DNA of 64,000 nt from Heracleum sosnowskyi. Lineage: Eukaryota > Streptophyta > Magnoliopsida > Apiales > Apiaceae. The stretch spans positions 50,261,190 through 50,325,189 of the forward strand of contig CM061244.1 of the NCBI GenBank assembly GCA_030848705.1, in the 5' to 3' direction. The number at the start of each line of letters is the position of its first letter. Position 1 is the first letter of the stretch. Positions 49,150 to 56,958 of this stretch are shown one piece after another. The translations under genes were made by a program, and so were the position numbers. Under the pieces are notes generated by a model. It was not told the DNA's origin. It made no database searches and was given only the letters and a program-made list of their open reading frames with translations.

Positions 49150-49553
49150 TGAAATCATTATCAATCACATCAAGATGGTAAACAATCATCCTGATTTCAA
49201 AGTAAGAAGGATTAGGAGTGACAATGGGACAGAGTTCAAGAATTCAACTATGAAGATGTTCTGTGAGGAAAATGGTATTTTGCATAAATTTTCAGCTGCA
49301 AGAACACCACAGCAAAATGGTGTAGTTGAAAGGAAAAACAGAACACTTATTGAAGCTGCAAGGACAATGCTAGATGAATCAAAGTTACCAACTTATTTTT
49401 GGGCTGAGGCAGTTAACACATCTTGCTTCACTCAGAATATTTCTTTGATTAATCAAGCCAAGGGAATGACCCCTTATCGACTTCTCAAAAGAAAGAAGCC
49501 ACTATTGGATTTTCTTCATGTCTTTGGATGCAAGTGCTTTGTTCTGAGAAATC
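49150..49553 (+). pseudogene. pol: Integrase fragment of A'' pol
   Basis: It opens at EIIINHIKMV and runs to FGCKCFVLRN, covering the second half of the integrase core including RIRSDNGTEF and NGVVERKNRT. It is nearly identical to 53840-54240 in the young element. About 2.06 kb of gag end, protease and early integrase are missing relative to that element. It is cut at 49553 by the young copia; the gene resumes at 62575. Confidence 0.9.
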
Positions 49554-50548
49554 TGTTAGGAATATGTTGTTCTTGATGATAATTATAAAAACACTTAGTA
49601 GATTTTGTATTAAGTTATTTTGTAACTGTCAACGAAATAGCATGCTTTGCAGTGTTTCGTTGACAGGAAGCTCATCAACGAAATGAGTGATGTAGCAATT
49701 GCACTGTACATTACTTCATAGTTTGGTATGCAGTTTGTTGAGTACTAGATAGGTTTTCTAAGTCATGTTGACTAAATGGTTAGATAGGCAAAATAGGTTG
49801 GTTAATTGTAAATATTTAGTGCCTTGTAATTTTGCCTAAGTGAAGACATGTCAACGGAATGAAGATTACTCTATCAACGAAACAAGGAAGCTCATCAACG
49901 AAACAAAGAATAAAGCTATCAACGAAACACATCTCTATGCCATCAACGAATCATTATTGCTTTTCTATACAATTGACAAAGTGATAGTGACAGGTTCCTG
50001 ACAGATCAAAAAGGAGATGTGGAAGTGTACTTTGCATTGGAAACCATTAAAATGGACATGGGGAATAAGGAAACATCCCAGTTTCCAATTGGGCTCTTGG
50101 GAGTGATCATAATAAGCATGAAGTCAAAAGCAAGGATCTCCAAGGACCACTGGACAAAGGGATGAAAAGCAAACTATTGGCGGTTACTCATTGTACTATT
50201 AGTGTAGCCAAAAATAGGGTTGTAAACTTGGGTTTATATAACCAAGTGTAGCAGTTACTTTATTTGTGTGAAGAAAAACAAAGAGTTTGTATTAGCTATC
50301 TTTGAGAGCATTTTTCTTCTCTACAACCTTGTAACTGAGCAGCTGTGTACATTTGTATCACAGATTATTTCCGCAATAAAAACACTTCAGTTGGATCATC
50401 AAACAATCCAACTGAATTATTTATATCTTGTGTTTTTATTTATTCAGTTCAGTTTAATTTTATAAAGTATTTTTTCAAGTTAAAGAAATATCAAAATTGT
50501 ATTCAACCCCCCCCTTCTACAATTCTGTTAGGTCATTTGGGATTAACA
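49554..50548 (+). repeat. 5' LTR of young copia A, 995 bp
   Basis: TGTTAGGAATATG...GGGATTAACA. The family motif occurs seven times exactly (including 49629, 49655 and 49851) plus one TCAACGAAT. A perfect 12-bp inverted repeat, CTGTCAACGAAA (49626-49637) with TTTCGTTGACAG (49655-49666), lies in U3. A poly-C tract lies near the 3' end (50507-50514). Confidence 0.96.
50235..50241 (+). promoter_or_regulatory. TATA box of young copia A LTR
   Basis: TATATAA, followed about 140 bp later by AATAAA (50375-50380), which would define R. The 3' LTR copies are at 62261-62267 and 62401-62406. The U3 inverted repeat is about 570-610 bp upstream. Confidence 0.75.
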
Positions 50549-50550
50549 AT

Positions 50551-50562
50551 TGGTATCAGAGC
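50551..50562 (+). other. PBS of young copia A
   Basis: TGGTATCAGAGC, two bases after the LTR. Confidence 0.93.
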
Positions 50563-50612
50563 AAGCTTCTAACATACAAGAAGTTTAAAGATCAAGACCA
50601 AAAACAGAAACC

Positions 50613-53087
50613 ATGGTGAAGAAGGATGCAGGTGTGAAGATACCAGTTCTTGATAAGGACAATTACTTTCACTGGAAAGTAAAGATGCATTTACATCTCA
50701 TGTCTATGGATGAGAGGTATGTAGACTGCATTGAGAAAGGTCCACACGTTCCCATGAAGCTTGATTCTAGAGTTGGATTGCCAGATAATGCTCCTGATGT
50801 AGAGATTCCAAAACTTGTCTCAGAATGGACTGTTGAAGATGTTGCAGAAGTCCATAAAGACAAAAGAACCATGAACATTCTGTTTAATGGTTTGGAGCAA
50901 GAGATGTTTGACAATGTTATCAACTGTACAACCTCTAAGGAAGTATGGGATACTGTTAGAACTCTCTGTGAAGGAACTGAGCAAGTCAGGGAAAATAAAA
51001 TGCAACTCCTTATACAACAATATGAGCATTTTCATTTTAAAGCTGGTGAAACCCTAAATGACACGTTTAGTAGGTTTCAGAAGCTTTTGAATGGATTAAA
51101 GCTGTATGGGAGGATCTATCAAACTAAGGATTCAAACCTTAAATTTCTCAGAGCTCTTCCAAAAGAATGGAAGCCTATGACTGTTTCTCTTAGAAACACT
51201 CAAGAGTACAAAGACTACACTCTTGAAAGGCTTTATGGAACCTTGAAGACTTATGAGCTGGAAATGGAGCAAGATGAGGAAATTGAAAAGGTACAGAAGA
51301 AGGGTGGATCTATTGCATTAATTGCATCTGTGAACCAACTGGAAGATGACAACAAAGAAACTGCAAAGGCCACAACTAGTCGACCTAGTTGTAGGAGTGA
51401 TGTTAGCAAGGGTAAAGACAAGATGACAGAAGAAGAAGAAGAATCAGAACCAGCCAACTTGAATGACTTAGATGAGATTGATGAGCATATTGCTTTTCTG
51501 TCTAGGAAATTCTCTAAGTTCAAGTTCAAAAGAAACTCAGAAGCAAGGCCACCAAGAAGAGACTTTCAACCTAGCAAAACAAACTGGATTGAAAAGTCTA
51601 AGTCAAAATGTTTCAATTGTGGAATGCTTGGTCACTTTGCTGGAGACTGCAGAAAGCCCAAGGTTGAGAAGGGCAACAGGAAATTTGAGCCTGTTGATTA
51701 TAAAAAGAAATACTTTGAACTTCTCAAGGAAAAAGAAAAGGCTTTCATGTCTCAGGAGTATGACTGGGCTGGTAATGGTGAAGACTCTGATGATGATGTT
51801 GAATATGTCAACTTGGCTCTTATGGCTGACAATCATGAGCAGGAAGCAAGTTCCTCAAGCAACCAGGTAACAATTACTAATCTTTCTGAGCTTTCTAAAG
51901 AGGAATGCGATAGTGCAGTAAATGAAATGTCTACTGTACTATATAATTTGCGTGTTACTCTTAAATCACTTACCAAGGAGAATTCTAGAATAAAAGAGAC
52001 TAATTTGTTCTTAAGTGATAGGAATGCAGTGTTAGAAGCACAGCTCATTGAATTTGAGAAAATGAGATGTGTTAGTAGGGATGCTAAGAAGGAACTTGAG
52101 AACGTGTTACAAAGGGAAGAAATTCTTAAAACACAACTTGAAATAGAACAAGGTGTGATTGCAAAATGGAAAGATTCCAGGAATGTTGCTACCAACATCA
52201 TTAATGTTCAAGGTATGGAATCTTTCTGTGAGGAATCATGGAAAAAGAACAAAGAGAAGCTAGGGTGTGTTGGTGAAACCTTAGAATCAGAAACAGAGTC
52301 AACAAACAACAATGATCATTTGTTGGAGGTTGATATGTCAACGAAATGCAATGTTTCGTTGACACATGAACCATCAACCGATCAGGCTGTTTCGTTGACA
52401 GACAAAAGAAAAGAGAAACTCACTAGACTTAATGACAAGCATGGTCCTGTCACCAAGAACTTTGTTCAAGGTGAGTCTAGTAATTCAAAGAAAGTTGAGA
52501 AGCCTGTTGAGAGAGCTAATGTAGGTCACTTATCTAACAAGCAATTGAAAGACAAGGTAGAGAAAGTTCATAATGAGGCTAAGGGAAATAAAAAGAATAA
52601 CAGGAATGGCAAAGTAGGAATTAACAAACACAACAATTACACACCTGATAAATATGCTCCTAGAAAGACATGTGTTAATTGTGGAAGTGTTAGTCATTTG
52701 TCTACTAACTGCAAATCTGTTAAGAAATCTGCTAATGTGAAAATGCCCAAGCCTGCAATGAACAGTTCCATGCCTACAATGCCTGTTATGCCTAACATGT
52801 TTGCTCCATATGCACAATTTCAGAATCCATATGCTAGCATGCCATTTGTGTCTAATCCTTACATGAATATGTTTAACATGCCACAAATGCCATGGAACAT
52901 GAATAACATGATTGTTCCTCCAACTATGCATGCTATGAATGAAAATATGAGCAACCCTCAGAAATCAACACCAAGGGTAAAGATTGATTTGAATCAATCT
53001 GAGTCCAAAGTGAAAAATGGTACAAAAGGGAATGCAAAGGCTAACAAGACAGGACCCAAGGAAACTTGGGTACCAAAATCAACTTGA
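50613..53087 (+). CDS. gag: Gag of young copia A, 824 aa, extended
   Basis: The ATG at 50613 (ACCATGG) opens a copia Gag: N-terminal region (DKDNYFHWKVKMHL), UBN2 core (about residues 60-210; QQYEHFHFKAGETLNDTF), acidic stretch and CCHC knuckle (about 333-346; CFNCGMLGHFAGDC). It then continues for nearly 480 residues beyond the usual end: a coiled-coil-like stretch (about 440-540), a Lys/Asn-rich part, a second knuckle (about 687-700; CVNCGSVSHLSTNC) and a Met/Pro-rich segment (about 705-780). It ends at TGA 53085-53087. Copia B Gag lacks this extension and runs straight into pol. The family motif is embedded at 52338, 52354 and 52390. Confidence 0.93.
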   Translation: MVKKDAGVKIPVLDKDNYFHWKVKMHLHLMSMDERYVDCIEKGPHVPMKLDSRVGLPDNAPDVEIPKLVSEWTVEDVAEVHKDKRTMNILFNGLEQEMFDNVINCTTSKEVWDTVRTLCEGTEQVRENKMQLLIQQYEHFHFKAGETLNDTFSRFQKLLNGLKLYGRIYQTKDSNLKFLRALPKEWKPMTVSLRNTQEYKDYTLERLYGTLKTYELEMEQDEEIEKVQKKGGSIALIASVNQLEDDNKETAKATTSRPSCRSDVSKGKDKMTEEEEESEPANLNDLDEIDEHIAFLSRKFSKFKFKRNSEARPPRRDFQPSKTNWIEKSKSKCFNCGMLGHFAGDCRKPKVEKGNRKFEPVDYKKKYFELLKEKEKAFMSQEYDWAGNGEDSDDDVEYVNLALMADNHEQEASSSSNQVTITNLSELSKEECDSAVNEMSTVLYNLRVTLKSLTKENSRIKETNLFLSDRNAVLEAQLIEFEKMRCVSRDAKKELENVLQREEILKTQLEIEQGVIAKWKDSRNVATNIINVQGMESFCEESWKKNKEKLGCVGETLESETESTNNNDHLLEVDMSTKCNVSLTHEPSTDQAVSLTDKRKEKLTRLNDKHGPVTKNFVQGESSNSKKVEKPVERANVGHLSNKQLKDKVEKVHNEAKGNKKNNRNGKVGINKHNNYTPDKYAPRKTCVNCGSVSHLSTNCKSVKKSANVKMPKPAMNSSMPTMPVMPNMFAPYAQFQNPYASMPFVSNPYMNMFNMPQMPWNMNNMIVPPTMHAMNENMSNPQKSTPRVKIDLNQSESKVKNGTKGNAKANKTGPKETWVPKST

Positions 53088-56000
53088 TTTGGTTTTATTG
53101 TGTGCAGGGAGACAAAAGGAATCTTTGGTACTTGGATAGTGGTTGTTCAAGACACATGACTGGTGATTCTACCCTGCTCACAGAGTTTCAGGAAAGAGCT
53201 GGCCCTTGTATTGCTTTTGGAGATGACAGCAAAGGCTACACAAAGGGATATGGCTTGATTTCAAAAGAGAATGTCATCATAGATGAGGTTGCATTGGTGG
53301 ATGGTCTTAAGCACAATTTGCTTAGTATCAGTCAACTCTGTGACAAAGGATTTTTAGTTACTTTTTCAAAAGAAGCCTGTGTTGTTTCTAAAGGAGGAAA
53401 CAACAATGTGGTAATGACTGGATTCAGAAGAGGGAATGTGTACATTGCTGACTTTAGTAGCACAAGTTCAGACACCATCACTTGTCTTTTCAGCAAAGCA
53501 AGCAAGGATGAAAGTTGGCTATGGCACAAGAAATTATCTCATCTGAATTTCAAGGTTATGAATGATTTGGTGAGGAAAGATCTTGCTAGAGGAATTCCAC
53601 AGGTGGAGTTTTACAAGGATGGTTTGTGTGATGCCTGTCAAAAAGGGAAACAAAAGAAGGCATCATTCAAAAGCAAGACAGAGTCATCAATTGTTCATCA
53701 GCTTGAGTTACTTCATATGGATTTGTTTGGCCCTGTAAATGTCATGTCTATTTCAAAGAAGAAATACTGTCTTGTGATTGTTGATGATTTTTCTAGATTT
53801 ACATGGACTTTCTTTTTGCACTCTAAAGATGAGGCAAGTGAAATCATTATCAATCACATCAAGATGGTAAGCAATCATCCTGATTTCAAAGTAAGAAGGA
53901 TTAGGAGTGACAATGGGACAGAATTCAAGAATTCAAGCATGAAGGTGTTCTGTGAAGAAAATGGTATTTTGCATGAGTTTTCAGCAGCAAGAACACCACA
54001 GCAAAATGGTGTAGTTGAAAGGAAAAACAGAACACTTATTGAAGCTGCAAGGACAATGCTAGATGAATCAAAGTTACCAACTTATTTTTGGGCTGAGGCA
54101 GTTAACACAGCTTGCTTCACTCAGAATATTTCTTTGATTAATCAGGCCAAAGGAATGACCCCTTATCAGTTACTCAAAAGAAAGAAGCCACTATTAGATT
54201 TTCTTCATGTCTTTGGATGCAAGTGCTTTGTTCTAAGAAATCAAGCTGAGCATTTGGGGAAATTTGAAGCAAAGGCAGATGAAGCAATATTTGTGGGATA
54301 TGCAGCAGGGAAAGCTTACAGAGTCTTTAATCTCAGAATCAACATTGTTATGGAATCTGTACATGTTGTTTTTGATGATCTCAAAATACAAGGTCTCTGT
54401 GATGAAGGTTTCCATGAAAGTCTCTCTTTTGAGAATGAGGAAGGAGAACAAGTGAATCATGATAAGGCTACTGAGAAACAGCCTAAAGTTGTTGTATCTA
54501 GCACAGATGAAAGCAGCAGTGAAGATGAAGTTGCTGCATTAAGATTGAAAAGAATAGCTGCTAGTAGACCAAATGATCATTTCGTTGACAGTCAAAATGA
54601 GCGTTTCGTTGACAACCAAAATGGTCATACCGTTGACAGTCATAGAAATGGTTCTAGAAGTGATCATTTAGGGACAACAAACTCAGGGGGAGTTTCTCAA
54701 GGACAAATGTCCAATCAAGGCAATCATGATCATGAAGCTACCTCGTCTAGAGCAAATCTACCTCCCTCAAGAAAATGGACTAAAGATCATCCCTTTGAAC
54801 TCATTATAGGTGATGTTTCTTCAAAAGTCCAAACTAGAAGAGCAACTCAAGAAGAATGTCTATATAGCAGCTTTCTGTCTCAAGATGAGCCAAAGAAAGT
54901 TGAGGATGCACTTCTAGATCCAGATTGGGTTTTGGCTATGCAAGAAGAGCTAAACCAATTTGAAAGGAACAATGTATGGAAGCTGGTGCCCAAGCCTAAG
55001 GACAGGAGTGTCATTGGCACAAAATGGGTGTTCAGAAACAAGATGGATGAAAATGGCATAGTCACAAGGAATAAAGCTAGATTGGTTGCAAAAGGCTATT
55101 CACAGGAAGAAGGAATCGATTATGATGAAACCTTTGCTCCTGTTGCAAGACTAGAAGCAATAAGGATTTTCCTAGCCTATGCAGCCCATGCCAATTTCAA
55201 GGTCTATCAAATGGATGTTAAGAGTGCTTTTCTAAATGGGGAACTGGAAGAGGAGGTGTATGTGAGTCAACCTCCTGGTTTTGAAGATGATGATTTTCCA
55301 GAGTATGTGTACTTTCTCCTCAAAGCACTCTATGGTTTGAAACAAGCACCTAGAGCCTGGTATGACACACTTTCACAGTTCCTTCTTGAGAATCACTTCA
55401 CTAGAGGTACTGTAGATAATACCCTTTTTCATAGGATTGTGAATGGCTCTACAATACTTGTTCAAATTTATGTAGATGACATAATTTTTGGGTCTACAGA
55501 TGAAAAACTTTGTCAAAAGTTTGCCAAGCTTATGCAAAGTAAGTATGAAATGAGCATGATGGGAGAATTAACTTACTTTCTTGGTCTTCAAGTAAAGCAA
55601 GTTAATGAAGGCATTTTCATTAGTCAAACAAAATATATTTTTGATTTATTGAAGAAGTTTAACTTAATGGAATGCTCTCCTGCCAAAACACCCATGCCTA
55701 CTGCCACCAAACTTGAATTGAATACTAAGGAAAAATCTGTGGACATTTCAAGTTACAGAGGCATGGTTGGCTCACTTTTATATTTAACAGCTAGTAGACC
55801 TGATATTATGTTTGCTACATGTTTATGTGCTAGATTTCAGGCTGATCCTAGGGAATCCCATTTAGTTGCTATTAAAAGGATTTTCAGATATCTCAAAGGA
55901 ACATCAAACCTTGGCATTTGGTATCCTAGAGAATCTGGTTTTGAACTAATTGGTTATTCAGATGCAGATTATGCAGGATGTAAAATTGACAGGAAAAGCA

Positions 56001-56413
56001 CAACAGGCACCTGTCAATTCTTAGGAAACAAGCTTGTGTCATGGTTCAGCAAGAAACAAAACTCAGTTTCCACCTCCACAGCTGAGGCTGAGTATATTGC
56101 AGCTGGAAGTTGTTGTGCACAGATTTTATGGATGAAAAATCAACTACTTGATTATGGATTAAGAGTTGAGAAAATTCCTATTTTCTGTGACAACACTAGT
56201 GCCATTGCCATTACTGAGAATCCAGTGCAGCATTCAAGAACCAAGCACATTGACATCAAGTACCATTTCATTAGAGAACATGTTATGAATGGTACTGTGG
56301 AGTTACATTTTGTTCCAAGTGAACAACAACTTGCAGACATCTTTACCAAGCCACTTGATGAATCAACATTCTCAAGATTAGTAAGTGAGCTAGGTATGCT
56401 AAATTTCTCTTAA
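53045..56413 (+). CDS. pol: Pol of young copia A (PR-IN-RT-RH)
   Basis: The frame is -1 relative to gag and open from 53045, overlapping gag by 43 bases. The first in-frame ATG (53156) lies after the protease active site DSG (53135-53143), so pol cannot start on its own ATG and must come from frameshifting or splicing. Domains: protease (WYLDSGCSRHMTG), GAG-pre-integrase (WHKKLSHLN, CDACQKGKQ), integrase (HMDLFGPV, RSDNGTEF, GVVERKNR), a variable linker holding family motifs as FVDS/TVDS repeats (54580-54640), RT (VWKLVPKPKDRS, YVDDIIFGST at 55469-55498), and RNase H (DADYAGCKIDRKST, SVSTSTAEAEYIA). All catalytic residues I can recognise are present. It ends at the TAA at 56411-56413. Confidence 0.94.
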   Translation, partial: QDRTQGNLGTKINLIWFYCVQGDKRNLWYLDSGCSRHMTGDSTLLTEFQERAGPCIAFGDDSKGYTKGYGLISKENVIIDEVALVDGLKHNLLSISQLCDKGFLVTFSKEACVVSKGGNNNVVMTGFRRGNVYIADFSSTSSDTITCLFSKASKDESWLWHKKLSHLNFKVMNDLVRKDLARGIPQVEFYKDGLCDACQKGKQKKASFKSKTESSIVHQLELLHMDLFGPVNVMSISKKKYCLVIVDDFSRFTWTFFLHSKDEASEIIINHIKMVSNHPDFKVRRIRSDNGTEFKNSSMKVFCEENGILHEFSAARTPQQNGVVERKNRTLIEAARTMLDESKLPTYFWAEAVNTACFTQNISLINQAKGMTPYQLLKRKKPLLDFLHVFGCKCFVLRNQAEHLGKFEAKADEAIFVGYAAGKAYRVFNLRINIVMESVHVVFDDLKIQGLCDEGFHESLSFENEEGEQVNHDKATEKQPKVVVSSTDESSSEDEVAALRLKRIAASRPNDHFVDSQNERFVDNQNGHTVDSHRNGSRSDHLGTTNSGGVSQGQMSNQGNHDHEATSSRANLPPSRKWTKDHPFELIIGDVSSKVQTRRATQEECLYSSFLSQDEPKKVEDALLDPDWVLAMQEELNQFERNNVWKLVPKPKDRSVIGTKWVFRNKMDENGIVTRNKARLVAKGYSQEEGIDYDETFAPVARLEAIRIFLAYAAHANFKVYQMDVKSAFLNGELEEEVYVSQPPGFEDDDFPEYVYFLLKALYGLKQAPRAWYDTLSQFLLENHFTRGTVDNTLFHRIVNGSTILVQIYVDDIIFGSTDEKLCQKFAKLMQSKYEMSMMGELTYFLGLQVKQVNEGIFISQTKYIFDLLKKFNLMECSPAKTPMPTATKLELNTKEKSVDISSYRGMVGSLLYLTASRPDIMFATCLCARFQADPRESHLVAIKRIFRYLKGTSNLGIWYPRESGFELIGYSDADYAGCKIDRKSTTGTCQFLGNKLVSWFSKKQNSVSTSTAEAEYIAAGSCCAQILWMKNQLLDYGLRVEKIPIFCDNTSAIAITENPVQHSRTKHIDIKYHFIREHVMNGTVELHFVPSEQQLADIFTKPLDESTFSRLVSELGMLNFS

Positions 56414-56958
56414 TTATTTTTGAGATATTTGCAAGTCATAATGCAGCCAGAAATTTGCTATGTTTTTTTTTTCTGTGAATAAATTTTCTCAGGAAAAGGT
56501 AAAATTTTGTCTAAGTCAAAATTACTATGCCAACGGAATGCACCATTTCGTTGACAGTCTTAGCAGTTTTCTGGGTGTTTCGTTGATAGCTCTTTTATAT
56601 CAACGAAACGCAGCTTTATCAACGAAATAAGACGGGACTTTAACCGCCCAATCCTGATTCGTTGATTTAGCGCTTTTTATCTGAACCGTTGAAATGTGAC
56701 ACGTCTTTTACCACGATCTATGCATACACCCCTGTAAGTATAAATCATGGTAATACTTTAAGAGTAACGGTTATATTTTTAAGCCAATCCAGTAATTTAC
56801 ATTTATTATTGGATTCATTTTCTGAGAATTTTTGGGGGAGTATTTAAGAAATTTTAGTTTTATTATTTCTTTTTACCTGTTCTCAAAAATTTCAAAGGCT
56901 TTTTCTCTCTTCTTCTCTCTATCAATCAATTCAGTTCGAAGCTTTCCTTTAATCAACA
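56414..56958 (+). promoter_or_regulatory. Motif-rich spacer between pol and aORF of young copia A
   Basis: 545 bp without an ORF. It carries at least four exact family motifs (near 56547, 56578, 56600 and 56618) plus variants at 56530, 56658 and 56685 within about 170 bp, the densest cluster in the element. A pyrimidine-rich stretch (56895-56925) and CAACAATGGC precede the aORF start. The spacer probably contains the promoter or splice acceptor for the aORF; that is inference. Confidence 0.6.

Noticed and set aside
46568..49553. A complete separate copia element between gypsy 2 and young copia A
   Set aside because: Both pieces are colinear with A'' once the insertions are removed, as the taaaa and aaatc duplications show.
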